Shown here in pieces: positions 1 through 13,558 of a stretch of 64,000 nt of DNA. The first letter of the stretch is position 1. Each line of letters opens with the position of its first letter. The stretch spans positions 168,163,453 to 168,227,452 of the forward strand of contig CM062290.1 in NCBI GenBank assembly GCA_031216915.1, read 5' to 3'. The notes beneath the pieces were generated by a model, which was not told the origin of the DNA, searched no databases, and saw only the letters and a program-made list of their open reading frames with translations. The position numbers were made by a program, and so were the translations under genes. This stretch comes from Pictodentalium vernedei (lineage: Eukaryota; Mollusca; Scaphopoda; Dentaliida; Dentaliidae).

Positions 1-1125
1 ACATCCCCTTTTGATCGCGATCGTTCAGCCTTTATGCCTGCCCGAGCCCAAAGACCTTTAGCATAGTCTATAGATCGTATTTATGGAAGGATTTCATTGT
101 AACTTGTTAGGTTGACTCCATATAATGCCTGGATGATGACATCCCCTCTTGGTCGCGATTGGTCAACTGTGATGGCTACAGGTGCCCGAAGCCTGAAAAT
201 CTTGAGCACAGTCTACAGGTCATATTTATGAAGGAATTTCATTGTAACTTCGTAGGATCACCCCAGATGATGCACAGATGAGAATGTCCCCTTTTGGTTG
301 CGATCATTCAACCATTATGGCTGCCCGAGTCCGAAGCCCGAATACCTTTAGCACAGTCTACAGGTCATATTTATGAAGGAATTTCATTGTAATTTGGTAG
401 GTTTGACTTCATATAATGCCTAGATGAGAACGTCCCCTTTTGTTTTGGACACGATTGGGCAACTGTGACAGCTACAGGGGCCCTAAGCCCCAAAACCTCT
501 AGAACAGTCTACAGGTCATAATTATGAAGGGATTTCATTGAAGCTTGGCAGGATGACTCCAAATAATGTCTAGATCAGAACGTCCCCTTTTGGTCGCGAT
601 CATTCAGCCTTAATGGCTGCCAGAGCTCAAAACCTTTAGCATAGTCTGTAGGTCATATTTATGGAAGGATTTCATTGTAACCTGTTAGTTGGACTCCATA
701 TAATGCCTAGATGATGACATCCCCTTTTGGTCGTGATTGGTCAATTGTGACGGCTTCCAGGACCCGAAGCCCGAAAACCTTGAGCACAGTCTACAGGTCA
801 TTTATGAAGGGATTTCATTGTAACTTCGTAGGATCACTCCAGATTACGCCCAGATGAGAATGTCCCCTTTTGGTTGCGATCGTTCAACCATGATGGCTGC
901 CAGAGCCCAAAATCCTTTAGCACAGTCTACAGTTCATATTTATGAAGGAATTTTATTGTAACTTGGAAGGTTGACTTCATATAATGTCTAGATGAGAACG
1001 TCCCCTTTGGACGCAATTGGGAAACTGACGGCTACAGGGGCCCGAAGCCCGAAAACCGTTAGCACAGTCTACAGGCCATATTTATGAAGGGATTTCAATG
1101 TAACTTGATAGGATGACTCGTTTTG
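1..1125. repeat. Satellite with ~142-bp monomers in a 4-monomer higher-order unit
   Basis: Eight diverged monomers of about 137-150 bp start near 2, 139, 283, 429, 577, 716, 858 and 998, each with a variant of a (A/G)(T/C)GTCCCCTTTTGG-like head. Monomers 1 and 5, 2 and 6, 3 and 7, and 4 and 8 resemble each other more than their neighbours (for example GATCGTTCAGCC in 1/5 and GATTGGTCAA in 2/6). This gives a tetrameric higher-order period of about 575 bp. The array continues off the left edge. No coding potential is visible. Confidence 0.85.
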
Positions 1126-1375
1126 GAATAATTTCACTGTAACTTGGTAACTTTCGTTGATATACGTTAACTGTGAGGGCCACATACATAAACTGTTAGG
1201 TCATATTAACCCACCCCTCAGCTCTTTAGTACAGTGTACACCTCGTATTATTTTTATCAAAAACATAGCATACAGGGAACAGAAATGAACATATTCCCAA
1301 TTATCACAATTCTTTTCTTATTTCATAATCCTTTCATAAACATTGAACATTATCCTTTTCATGAAACACAACACA

Positions 1376-1413
1376 CAAGTTAAGCTACAGTGTCATTGAC
1401 ACTTTCATTAATT
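1376..1413 (+). repeat. Short dispersed repeat with palindromic core
   Basis: An AGTT(A/G)A(G/A)CT(A/G)CAGTGTCA segment followed by TTGACACTTTCATT occurs here and again near 1709-1742 and 6585-6620. The core AGTGTCA-T-TGACACT is a small palindrome. It probably marks one end of an unrecognised repeat family. Confidence 0.6.
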
Positions 1414-2499
1414 TTCAGCTCAACTTGACAACGTCAAGTATGAGCTATTGGGATGGGTTTTCATCAGTTGTATGTCCGTCAGTCTGTCTGTCCATCCTCA
1501 ATTCCTTTAGCACACCCTACAGACTGCAGCTCTCACCTGATCAGTTCCAAATTTCATACGTGGCTTTGAGGCAACGTCTAGATGGGAGCTGTTGATTTTT
1601 TTCGAATTTCGTTGAAAAACATGGCTACCAGCGGCCATCTTTTTTGTAGAAACTTGATTGAATGACTAATTGCTGGAGCTTTCTATTTAGTTCAGTCCCT
1701 TCTTGGAGAAGTTGAACTGCAGTGTCATTGACACTTTCATTTGTTTCAAAATGGGCTCTGAAAGATTTTGAGTGATTTTGTCTACCATAAACAATACACC
1801 TAATTTTCGCCCACTACGGAGAGGTGGGGGCTATATTGTCAGTGCACATCTGTCTATCCATACATTCTTGTGCATACAGGTACTCCTACATCATTTTTTA
1901 ACCGATTTTGATCAAACAATATGACTAACAAGTGGACATGCACATATTCTAAAATTTTTGATCTGTGACAATTTTAACCAGGGTATCTCCCATGATTTAT
2001 TATGGATTTTCAAATGTGATTCTTGTCTGTGCAACTCCTATATTATTGAACCAATTTCAATGAAACGTCTTAAACTTGGCCACTAATGAGTAAACGTGCA
2101 TTTTTCCAAATTTTCCAATCTTGGTGATTTTTACGAGGTTATCTCCCCCTCAGCTCAGAAGATATAATACAGATTTGTACAAGTGGACAGGTTATCTCCC
2201 ATGAATTTAGATTTACTTTTGGTTTTTCAAACTCAACATTCAGTGTGTGTGTGGGTGGGGGGGGGGGGGGGGTGGGGGGGGGGGCATTTTGGGTGAATTT
2301 TTTTTCTTTCCTTTTAAGCTCACCTGACTGAAAGTCAGTGGGAGCTATTACCATCACTTGGCATGTGTCGTCCCTTAACTTTTAAAACTTGTCTTCTTTT
2401 TCAAAATCACTGGGCCAAATTCATACATATATGACCCAGACATTCTTAGGAGTATACCCTTTCTACTGTGTTCAGATGAAGCTGATGACATTTTCGGGG

Positions 2500-3690
2500 T
2501 GTGATTAATGCCCAAAAAGAAAAATCTTTTCATGAACCACCAGAGAGAATGCCTTGATATTTGGCATGGAACTTCCTTTTGTGGTGAATATTAAAGCTCC
2601 ACCCAAAATTTGTATTTCAAGAACTAATAGGCTGATTTAAACTAAATTTTGCATGTAGTATAATTGGGTAATACGCACTTGATTGATGCCTGAAAAAAAT
2701 TGTTCACATTCCTGTGGGAACCCCAGGAGCTAAAAATAGAAAAAATCCAAACCCCCCATATTTCAAAAGCTGCACGGACCTGAGCATTGTTTTTTGGTAT
2801 GAAGCTTCCTTAGGACAAGTGTATTCAAGTGGACCGAAAAATTGTCAGTTGTATCATGGGGTGCCTTATTTTAACACTGTTGTCAATTGTAAAACGCCCA
2901 GTCATCATCTACCTTGTGCTCCATCAACTAAGGACCCCAAAAATTGCTGTTGGTTTTGACATGGGGTGCCATATGGGGCTGCCCATTTCAATACCCCTGT
3001 CAATGAGAAGATACCGAGTTATCATTCTTGTGCTGCAGCAACTAAGTATCCTTGTTCAGAAGCTTTGGACCAAATCTAAACTGATTTGGCACATATCATC
3101 TTGGAGTATACTTTTCTGAGTAGTTTTCCCCCAAAATTTGCTACTCTCCGCGAGGCTGGGGTTAGAGTCCCAAAAACATAAAATGCTTTAAAATATTCTC
3201 ATAAACCACTTAAAATAATGACCAGATTTCTGGAATGGAACTTCCTTTAGTGATGCAGATTCAAATTTGTTCAAAGGAAGGATGTACATTTTGGGCCACA
3301 CCCCAAATTTCCATTTCCACAACAAATGGGCTGATTTGAACCAAATTTTCCACGTGGTATATTTTGGTCATAATTACTCAGTTTAAACTCAATTTGTTTA
3401 TCACAGTCCCCTGGGAACCCTAGGAGCTAAAAGTAGAAAAAATTCAAATGCTCACATATTTAAAAAACTGCATGGACCTGAATATTGTTTTTTTGGGGTT
3501 TGCAGCTTCATTGGGACCAGTGGAATCAAATGGACCGAAAAATTGCCGTCGGTTTTGTCAAGGGGTGCCATATTTTAACAATGTTAATGGGAAAACGCCC
3601 AGTCATCATCTACCTTGTGCTCCATCAATTAAATATTCTTCTTCAGAACCTTTGGGCCAAATCTAAACTAATTTGGCAAAAAACATCTTG
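2500..3690. repeat. Degenerate tandem duplication (~700 bp)
   Basis: The segment from about 2500 to 3110 is repeated at about 3180-3690. The matching GGGAACCC(C/T)AGGAGCTAAAA blocks lie about 703 bp apart, near 2711 and 3414, and the following TGGACCGAAAAATTG block is also shared. Short open frames in both halves are frame-inconsistent and I treat them as chance. The surrounding 1142-4500 holds no supportable gene. Confidence 0.65.
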
Positions 3691-4756
3691 GTGGAGTATA
3701 CTCTGTGTTTTTCCCCATAGGTTGGACCCCCCCCCCCCACCCCTCCCCCGGGACTGTGATAAGCCCCAAAAGCCTAAAAATCTTCTTTTCATGAACTACT
3801 ATGAAACTTTGAAATGGATTCTGGTTTTCATTCAAGACATGTTGAAAAAAACTGCTCAGACTGAACTGGTATGTGGCCTGCTATTCCATCTTTTGGAACT
3901 TAACAATATCTAATCCATATGAAATAAATATGTGTGAGAATGTGTGTTTTGGGTCTGTTAGAACAAGTTGAATGGCTGGATACCAGACAACAGCTTTGAT
4001 GTGGATATGTTCGGAGAATGAGTGGATAATGAGTGGAGTGTATTTAGTAAGCGATCATAGAGGTCAAGTGTTCTTCAGTCAAAACCTTGAGCACATGTAA
4101 CCATGTTGTACTTTTGAACAGCAGTTGGTCCTTATCCTGTCGGGGGGCTTTTTGTCCTGATCGGAAGTTCTAAAATTGTTTCTGAGGTCTGGGTGCCCTT
4201 CTATATCTACCGCTATTGCAGCCACCAGCTCCGTAACGTGTCTCGTCCGTCCTATAATTTTTTGGTTTGTCCAATTATTTATTCTGGGTTTTAGTGACAT
4301 TCTAAATTTCTTCATTGACCGGGAGTGCATTGAATACACTCGACCGGGTATGGAGAGGTGAATTCTCTCCCTTCTTCTTGCAATCCTGGAAACTGGACTG
4401 TAAAAATGTTGTGATTCTAATAATTACTCTCAACGTTGGTTTCTGTTTTTGTAGCCGATTCCATATGTCGACACAACAACCCAGACCCGTTTTGCTCTCC
4501 TAGCATTGTCTTCGCTGGTTCTTGTTGTGTGTGTTGTCAAGAGATGTCCTACTCGTTTGTTCTTTAATAAAGCCGACTTCACTAATTAGAAAAATCCCCC
4601 CCCCCCCCCCCGGGAAGTGAAGCACTGCATGTTCACTGTGGTAAACATGCTCTATTTTACTGGTAAAATAGGACCCCGTCACCAATGCTTGGGAGGTGCA
4701 AACCCTCTCTAAAATGGGCAATATGGCTTATTAACGCTCACCCCTGGTCTTGAGTT

Positions 4757-4830
4757 GATACTCATGTTGTGTTCATGATTAGCCATTGTGCAAAAATATG
4801 TTACCTCAAACACCAATAAATAAACAAATA
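4757..4830 (+). mobile_element. SINE 3' tail fragment
   Basis: The block GATTAGCCATTGTGCA followed by AAACACCAATAAATAAA matches the 3' end of the full-length SINE at 56974-57342. The tRNA-like 5' half is missing, so this is a truncated copy or the same 3' tail carried by a partner LINE. A LINE fragment starts just downstream. Confidence 0.6.
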
Positions 4831-5169
4831 ATTAGAAAAATGGAGGGTGGTATGGCAAGGGGCGAGTATAGCATGCAAAATAAGTTCAGCGTGTTAGGAG
4901 CAGCAGGTAATTCTGAGGGCTTTGACGAGGCGGTCGACGAAGAGGAGGTGATGCTATCAGGTGGTGGTGGTGCTATAAATCAGTTTAGGAAAGGTGGGTT
5001 GGAAGACAGTAGCAGGAGGTCATAGCGAAAATTGGTGGTAGCGGGTGGGGGCAGAACGGGGGAGGGGGGGGTAGTATAGTATGGGGGCCAGATAAGGTGG
5101 TTTGTGGTCCAGAAGGTCTGAACCGAGCGAATCTGTGTTTTCCGGGGGCCAAGGTGGAGGGTATTGTTA

Positions 5170-5765
5170 AGGATTGAGGATCAGATCTAGTGTTGGTAGT
5201 GCATGTTGGTACAAACAATATCAGAGAAAGGAGGTCAGTTCAGCTTATGGCTATATACAAGGACTTAATCACTAAGTCACATAATAGGCATGCGACTGTA
5301 GTAGTGTCGGGACTTCTTCCAGTGATGGGTGGAAGGAATTATTGGGTGCAATGATCTTGGGATACCCTTATTGACAATTGAAGGACATTCTGCGGTAAGC
5401 GGGGCTTATATGGAAGGGTTGGTCTCCATCTATATGCTTTCGGTAGAAACATGTTACAGTTAGTAGAACCTTTTGGGGCATAAGGCAAGGTCGCTGGGGA
5501 AAGTTTGCATGCAAATGCAAAATGGAGAGGGTAAATGTAAAAAAGATAGAAAGAAGGGGGACCTACAAAGTGATAAGAATAAAATCTCGGTGAACTCATG
5601 CGTATTCAGAATGGGATACAGCAACATCCAGGGTCTTCGTAGGAATGTTAGTGAAATTACGATCTTCGTGGAGGATGAGAATCTTGATTTGATAGGCCTC
5701 AGTGAGACATGGATTAGACAGGATGAAAGGACTGACCAGATCAAATGGTTTGTGTGGATTGGAGG
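5170..5765 (+). pseudogene. CR1/L2-like LINE fragment (esterase ORF1 + endonuclease ORF2)
   Basis: Around 5190-5330 a + frame reads VVHVGTNNIRERRS and later VVVSGLLPV. This matches the GxNxx block of the SGNH/GDSL-like esterase found in ORF1 of CR1/L2 clade LINEs. A later segment (about 5390-5480) with GLHLYAFGRNML fits the end of that domain. At 5600-5720 another frame reads NIQGLRRN...LDLIGLSETWI, the start of an APE-type endonuclease as in LINE ORF2. Stops, a frame change and long G runs (5764-5782, 5826-5837) interrupt it, and no reverse transcriptase follows. This is a decayed 5' piece. Clade assignment is from recall of family motifs. Confidence 0.65.
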
Positions 5766-5904
5766 GGGGGGGGGGGGGGGGGCGATCAGACGGCCAGAAA
5801 GGGGGAGGGGCGGGGATGTGGCGACAGGGGGGGGGGGGTGTCTCTTCCTTTTGTGGGAAATTCGGAGGGCAAGTCATGAGTAAATGGAAATTCCATCTAT
5901 CTGG

Positions 5905-6415
5905 GGCTCTATTTATGAACCGATCTTCACGAAACTTGTTGGGTACCTTTGTTATCACCTTGGGACGAGAACGAGTGTTTTGGGGTGCGGTCCGAAATTC
6001 AAAATGGCTGGGTCCAAAGGCCATTTTGTATCAAAATTAGGTACAGAACTTCCACATGAAGGTACTGATTTGAATAAATTTTTTTGAATTAATGTTTAGT
6101 AAAGTGGAATAAATCACATTTAATACGTTTTTTTTTCTCGTGCAGAAATTATGTAGATGAACTTTGATTTATTCAGTGCTACTTATACACAGTAAGTACA
6201 CGTGTCAATATGCCTCGGGCTAGGGGCTGTATTTATAAACCGATGTTCACGAAACTGCTTGGGTACCTTTGTTATCACCTGGGACGAGAAGGAAAGTTTT
6301 TGGGTGCGGTCCGAAATTTCAAGATGGCCATCGGCGGCCAATTAGACAAACTTTGATTTATTCAGTGCTACTTATACACAGTAAGTGCACTTTTCAATAC
6401 GGCTCTGGCTAGAGG
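5905..6415. repeat. ~317-bp tandem duplication
   Basis: The blocks at about 5910-6010 and 6227-6330 share GGGTACCTTTGTTATCACCT and GGTGCGGTCCGAAATT at an offset of about 317 bp. A second shared block (TTTGATTTATTCAGTGCTAC) follows in each. No open frame is conserved between copies. Confidence 0.7.
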
Positions 6416-6635
6416 TATCAAACTGTCACCCACCTTTACAATACTTTACCTGTACATTTGTTACAGGCTACGGACAGTATTTACGTACAGACCTTTACAG
6501 TACTTTACATGTACCTTTGTTATCAGGTCTTTATCTTGATATGTGTCATTGCTGTGTCACATGCAATAATGTACATGTCTTACACAAGTTGAGCTACAGT
6601 GTCATTGACACTTTCATTAAAATCTTTCTCAGTAG

Positions 6636-6708
6636 TGAATTTCCAACTAGGGGGAGGGACTGGAAGGGGTTTCCCCCCTCCCGGTCCCTCCCCCTAGTTG
6701 GAAATTCA
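6636..6708. repeat. Perfect 25-bp-arm inverted repeat
   Basis: Arm 6636-6660 (begins TGAATTTCCAACTAGG) is the exact reverse complement of 6684-6708, separated by a 23-bp pyrimidine/purine-rich loop. It is a fold-back hairpin with no flanking gene that it would terminate. Confidence 0.85.
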
Positions 6709-7512
6709 TTACCCTACACCCCCCAATCGGAAACCTCTAGCCACGTCCCTGGGAAGGGCGCGTGTGTTTGTATGTCAAGGAGGAGTTGGGCCCTGTGAGA
6801 ATCACAGACTTATAAAAAGTAAATACAACAAATCAAGTAGAAAGCGAAATAATATGAGTAAAATCAAGATGGAAAACAGAAGTGTCGCATTTGGGTTTGT
6901 ATATTTGGCAGTTGGAGTTAGCAAGCCTGAGTGGAATGATGGGATGTATACGACACGCATATCCAGTGTTACAGAACTGGAAAATGGGGGTTCCATGTTG
7001 TATTAATGTGATATTTTGATGGACACATTAGGGACGGGGGAGTCTTTAAGGACATATGGGAACTGTGAAAAGAAGCAAACTGCGGAGAGTGTTAGGAGAA
7101 TTTAAAATCAAAAGCTAGGAAATGTGGCAACCAGAGATAACGTTTTGGAGTTCTCCGATTCATTAGTGAGAAGTCTAAAAAGTGCTGGAAGGGAAAACAC
7201 GGGGGGAATTAGAGAAACGGTAAATGAACTAGGATATAAGGTAAATGATGGGATTAAACGTGCAATAAATAAAAGGGAGAAAGAAAAATGAGCTGCATTT
7301 ACAAGGTGTAGAAAACTTAAGGGGGTAAATGCTGCAGCCACTAAATATATTTATTTATATATATTTTTATATGACCGATCGTGTGTGTGACAGAAATGCT
7401 ATAGTAGCAAATCTAGCCTTTTGACAAGGTGTTCTGTTGTATCCGGTTCGGGAGGGATGCTCGGGGCCCAGCATGACGCAGCAGTACGGTTTTTGTGTCA
7501 GTTAAACAAGAA

Positions 7513-7593
7513 CACTCTAAAATCAGTTGGGTTTAAAATTAACCCAAATCAGCTGATTTGAGGTTGATTTTCAACCCAACAGATTTTAGAGTG
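7513..7593. repeat. Fold-back element
   Basis: CACTCTAAAATC at 7513 pairs with GATTTTAGAGTG ending at 7593, and both arms continue through GTTGGGTT/AACCCAAC to a central AAATCAGCTGATTT palindrome. The arms are about 33 bp with small mismatches. It is likely a tiny non-autonomous fold-back transposon. From 7594 to 10545 I see no gene and no clear repeat. Confidence 0.75.
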
Positions 7594-10545
7594 AAATTGC
7601 GTCACAACTGCCACGTGAATATTTTATATATTCTCCAAAAGAAATTTCCATCAAGTCTTGACTTTTTTAACTGAAAATATCCTAGAACCTAAAAAAGAAA
7701 CCCGACTGATGATCACCCAATGGATTCCCACGCCTAATTTCTCTCTCTCTCTCTCTGGGGATTGGGAATATCCCAGTTTCTGTGCGAGCTTCTTTTACTT
7801 TACGCTCACAGTTATTACCACACCTTTGGGATAACAGTGCAGTCGCAATCCATTACCCAAATACCTCGATGAACTGACAATGCGTGATCTTATCTAAGTT
7901 GACCCAAAACGATGTAGGTCTGGTTGCCGAAACAACAAAAAACAATCTCCCCGACATGGGCAGTTACACTGTGTTCGCAAAATAAATAAACCCAGAATGT
8001 TTATCTCTGTAACTGTTACCCTCTTATCTGACGGGCTCTTCATGTGAATTATGCATCCCTCCTCGTCCTCGTCTTCCGCTCTGCTTACATATATTGCAAA
8101 TAAAATAACAGACGGAATATCCGCCTGCCTCCAGGCCTTGTCCGACAGACAAAAATGTTTTCTCAATTTATTGACGGTCCCTTACACCCTCGGGGCACCT
8201 ATTATCCAAAATCATACTGCTGAACTGGATTTTCTGTCTGCCAGAGATTCACGACGACTAAGAAAACCCTCGAGAAAGACAACACTAGTTAACGTTTAAG
8301 GGGTCGTCCAACCGAACTTTGGTCAATTTTTTGACATTTTTCCCAATGCCTCAGAAACAGATAAGAGAAGTAAGGAAAGGCAAATTATATATCAAAATAA
8401 TGAGTAAAGTGCATAGAAAAGGTACATATATTTTTTTTCAGGAAAAAAAGTGAACTTTAGGATTTTGAAAAGATTAATTTGCAAATGGCATAAGTAACGA
8501 ACCTGTAAAACCACAAAATAATCGGTAATTCGAATGCCTTGTCCTCAATATAATGATAACATACTACAGACTCGGAGAAAGCATTTTTTTGACACACACT
8601 CTGGTGGGTTTTGACGTTCGAATGTAATAACACCAACACAAATTTTTGATGTTCCGGATGTGGCCATGTTTCAATGATGTTTTTCCGGTCATGTGATTAC
8701 GATGTGGTTCTTGCAGAAATACTCAATTTGGGCAATCGTAAGAATGCAAGGACGTGATCACGCCCTTTATTTGTTCGAGACAATCTATGAGCGGGTTTGC
8801 AAACAGGTGACAGCAAATACTTGAGCTGTTAATGTCATAACTGCAAAATATGGTTCGAAATTCCCTCTCGTGTTTACAGGCCGTCTGAACTTTTTTGTTG
8901 ACAAAAAATCTGAATTATTGCGCACTAGAAAGACAACATGGACCACTTGTAAAAAAATAACCGAGTGTATTAAATCGGGACGATACACATAGAATAAGGC
9001 AATATTCATAACAAAGTAAGCAGAATGCTTCAGAAATCACTTTTTCACGAAGTATATTCCAAGTGACCTGGAACTAGATTGAGCGTGTTGATTTCCCCCA
9101 GATGTTGTGAAGTTATTTACTTCCTAATTTGTGGCGGGTATGTTTGATGTCTGCAAAGGACCGACTGAAGATGGGTTGAAAATGATGCATTCGTGCTTTT
9201 AAATAAGGTGCGCTTGGACGATGCTGAGAATTTAGTTTTTTCTTGCAACCAACCATAGTAAAACAAGCGTCGATCAGTGTCTTTTATGATCGTTTTACAC
9301 TGACAAATGTGACAAATCTCCTTCACCTGAAACCATCCCCCAATTTACATATCACAATAAACATAACCGCTGTCACTGCGTGGCCGTGTGGTCAGAACCG
9401 AAACGAATTATCGAATGCACGGTCAATATTAGCTGCAATTGGCTTTTAAACAAATGAAATACACGAAATATTCGCAATTTCTTCATTATTCATGCCGAGT
9501 TACTTTTTAACCAGACCACATGCGTTCAGTTTCGTTTGCCGGCATCAAACTGATAATGTTTGTGGTAATTAAATAGTACGAGAAGGCGAAGGAAGCCAAA
9601 TATTTTCCATCATCTATTAATTAATTCAAATTGATAATTTCTTTTATTTTTCTGAAATTAGGAACTGATAAGGTGGGTGTGTTGCGATTATTATGCCCCA
9701 GACCAGGAAGTTGGAAAATCAAAGGTGCATCTAGGGCCGTGCAGTGGTGACCCTAGTTCAGCGATCCGAACGTAGTGGCTACCCCTCTACGTTCAGATTC
9801 TTCCCATTCAATCCTGTAGAAAAGGTTCCCATCAAGTTTTTATGGGAACTCAAAACTCGAAGTTTGGGATGTATATCAAGCTTTCGTCCTTATTACCGGC
9901 TGCAAACGATAATACACGTATTTCCTTACATTTGGGCAGAGTTTATTAATCCAGTCTAGGCTTTATCCTTTGATTGTCGTCATTTGTGCACTCGTGAGGC
10001 GGCGGCGGGGATTTCAAAATCGGCCATGTTTTTGTTTAAATATAAAACAGTAAAAACAATAACCCGGTAATGGCGCCAAGGCCTAAAATATTTTTTTCCA
10101 CCTGTTGACCACCACCCACCCACCCACGTGCAAAAAAAATATTTTTCCTCTGACCACTTGGACACCCACCCCACCACCTATATTTTTTCAGTGTATCACC
10201 ACAGTGGGTAATGAAAAATTATTGCACTGAGCTTCCAGTTGTCAATCCTTGCCTTAATTTGAATCCTAATCTACTGTCTAAACTAATTATGTACACATCA
10301 ACCAGCATCAACAGAAGCATTTAGATTTCACTAAAGAAAATTGTTATTAACTCCTTTGTTATCAAGCACGCATTTATTTTTACTGGGAAAAATTTCATCG
10401 TTATTTTTTTTGTGAGAAAACTTTCGAGGAACTGATTGATTCTTGAGTTGGAATTGGTGCTGAACCTAATATTACCCAGGATTGTTTCATCCTCATAACT
10501 GTTTTTTTCACATCTTTATGTTCTGGTGGTTCTAATACCTGATGA

Positions 10546-10670
10546 CAGAACTTTCAGTTGAGCATTTGTAATTCATGCATTTCAATAATATGCCTATATA
10601 CACTATGGCGTAGTGTATACTTGCATATTTTTGAAATGCATGAATTACAAATGCTGAACTGAAAGTTCTG
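10546..10670. repeat. Long hairpin (fold-back MITE or hairpin RNA source)
   Basis: The arm 10546-10593 pairs with 10623-10670 over about 48 bp with only a few mismatches. The loop contains its own small palindrome (TACACTA...TAGTGTA). The flanks 10671-13558 show no gene. Confidence 0.8.
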
Positions 10671-13558
10671 GCCTCAATGCTCTCATAATAATTATCATCC
10701 ATGTGTTAAGTTCCGAGACTGAAGAAACAGTTTAAATTTAGTGAAGAAGTTTTAATTGTAATGACCTGACTACAGGCTAAGTGTCTGGGCTTGAGGTTTC
10801 AGCCAATTGTCATTACTCAAAAGTTACTCAAAAGATAGTAGATAGTGTAGGAAAGCTGAAAATCTGTCACCTAACACTATTGTAAATCTCACTGTCCGTC
10901 CTGGTCCGTCTCCGAAAAAATGTCAGCATTGATTTCTGCATATAACAGCATATAATGTAAGAATTAGACAATTTTTGTGAACATCAAATAGAGGATTAAA
11001 ATATACTCTGGCTCAGTCAGGGTCAGTTTTCAATTCAAATATTAACTGGAACTTTTGTTTCATGTTTTCACAAGATAGCCAGACAAATCCTCTGTGAAAA
11101 CCCTGGTACTATCACTATGAGCTTGAATTAAGTAAGTGGGGTTTTATATCAAAGATGCACAGTGAGAATTTTCATTAGTTTCAGGTTACAAGAGCTCTAC
11201 TCAGAGAAACTGGGCATTTGGATTATTTTCCGTAAATTTTTTACATTATTTTAGATGTTCTGCTAAACACATTGCTACTCATTGTAAAATTCAAATTGTG
11301 CCGTGATGATTCAGCTATGAAAATTATGTTAACCATTCCCAAATTAAAATTCATAAATTTCCACTGATTGTTTTTAGTCACACTGGAGTACACAATTCTT
11401 TAATGCATCTAATTTAATTTACAAAAAAGAGAACAAATCCCCTAATCAGCCTAGTGGGGCCTTATTCACTAACCCTACCTGACAAACAGGTGCCTATTAG
11501 ACTACTAAACAACAATATAGCCTTGTTATGTGAAAATAATTTGAAAAAAAAACACCAGGAAAAAAATTGCAACTCCAGGAAAAAAGGTGTTTTGGCCCCC
11601 ATCCGACCACCCACCCACCCCGTCTTGTGTCCGGAATTTTTTGGAAGACCCCCCCCCCCCCCTGTTTGAGTTAGAAATTTTGTTTATAACTAGTTGATTT
11701 GTTAGAATTTGTTGCAAAGTGCCTGCTAATACCCTCAATTGTATTGCTACAGAATTTTCTGGTGAAGATTTTGTTCCTATTACTTATCAAGCAACAACCT
11801 AATGAATATTCTGTATAAAGCCACCAATCTGATGTTTGACACTTTTATCGGAGCTGTTTTGAAGGTTTATGGAACTCAAAATGTTGATTATGGAAGGACT
11901 TTTCTATCCACCCATTAATCGATAAATTAAGTGTTATAGTTGGAAGTAAGAAGCATGAAAGCTCCAGAACTAAAAGTCTAAAAATAATGTTTTGCAATGT
12001 AACATGCTTTTTGCAGATACACTTATTTGGAGGGTTACCTGTCTGATAGTGTTTGGAACATGTGTGGCCAGGATCTTCAAAAAGAAAAAAAAGAGTTAAA
12101 GTTTGAGAAAAAAGGCATATGCCTTGAGTGCCGGAGGTAGCGTCATACAAGGAAGAGAGCCTCCCCCCCCCCCTCTGGGAAATTTTTTGTGTCAAATGGA
12201 GCTCACTTGTCACCTTTTGGGGATTGCTTTGTGTACTGTGTTCTTGAAAAAAATATGTGAGACCCTCTGTATGTGCCCTTCTGATTTCAATATGCCAATA
12301 AGCCTCCTTGAGGAAAGTACATGCAATAATGGTTATGAAAGGTTGATTTGATGTGTTTTGAATAACAATGTACTTTTAGTACATTAGATGGTTTATTGCA
12401 GTGACAGGTTACAGTTACCCTTATTTCTTCTCCAACAGATATCATGAGTGTATTGGTATCCAAGAGTTGAACAAAGCTATTATACTTATTGATAAACCAG
12501 ACAAATTTAACAATTTAATCACTATCAAATTGATGCATGGGATAAAAGGGGTTACAGTGCAAGGGGTTTGTAAATATATTTATTCAACTACAATGTATGA
12601 CTTTGCAGTGCATTCTAAGTAGGAGAATATCATATTTTCTTTCCAAACCATTACAGTAACACATACATCTTTATATTGGGAGACACTCTTTTGTCCTTCC
12701 ATACTTCTTCTGCTGAACTCCTTCAAGTTGACCTTTGTTGAACTCCCCAAATCAAAACATAAACAAAAGAAAATGTCTGCCTCAGTGAGCACTCCACTTA
12801 TAACATTTGGTCTTAATCTTTATTACTTTCATGAATTAGGAAAAGATTTCTTCGAGTATGTACTTAAATGTTTATAGAATACAGCGGTTATTTTATTTTG
12901 AGGCATTTTATTGTACAAATTTTGTTCTCTTACTTATGCCACAGCAGACTTTCAGGTGGTGCTATTTACACATGGCAGCAGTTCCATGGCAAATTTCAGT
13001 TTCCACATGTTCTATGTTTCATTCCAAGCATTTTGGTATATAATTTATTGGGATTATTCATTTTGGGACTTTTTTAGACTTGAAAGAAAATTACATAAAA
13101 TTTGACCAAAGTTAGGTTGGACGTCCCCTTAAATTGATCTCTCCGGGTACCAGGACAAAGCAGTGAGATAGCCGGGGTGGGGGTGGGGGGGGGGGGGATG
13201 GGGATGTAGCTACTGAAGGAGCCATGTCCCCTAAAATCCCTAACCGGCACTTCTAAAATGCTGAATTCTACTATATATATCTACTTGGGACGTCAACTAA
13301 TGAAATTACAGATGATATACCATGCTTAACGTTCTCGCATGCCTCAAAATACAAATTTCTCCGGGAACCCATGATTGGGCCTCCCATGGAGACATGTTTG
13401 AAACATATACTCTCCGACCCGACGAACGCGAAAAGGACAGCGCCTTGATACCTTTCCCCAAACTCAAGACTTCGGTCTTCGTGATATGCATACGGAAGAA
13501 AAATGCCTGGACCCCCCTCCCCACCCCCCATGTGCTCCATGTGCTCCCTTAATATATA

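Noticed and set aside
3485..3913. 142-codon + strand ORF
   Set aside because: It lies in a degenerate ~700-bp duplication whose other copy is in a different frame. It has no domain.
5473..6040. ORFs with long Gly stretches
   Set aside because: The Gly tracts are translated G homopolymers. Only the short endonuclease-like part is meaningful and is listed as a LINE fragment.
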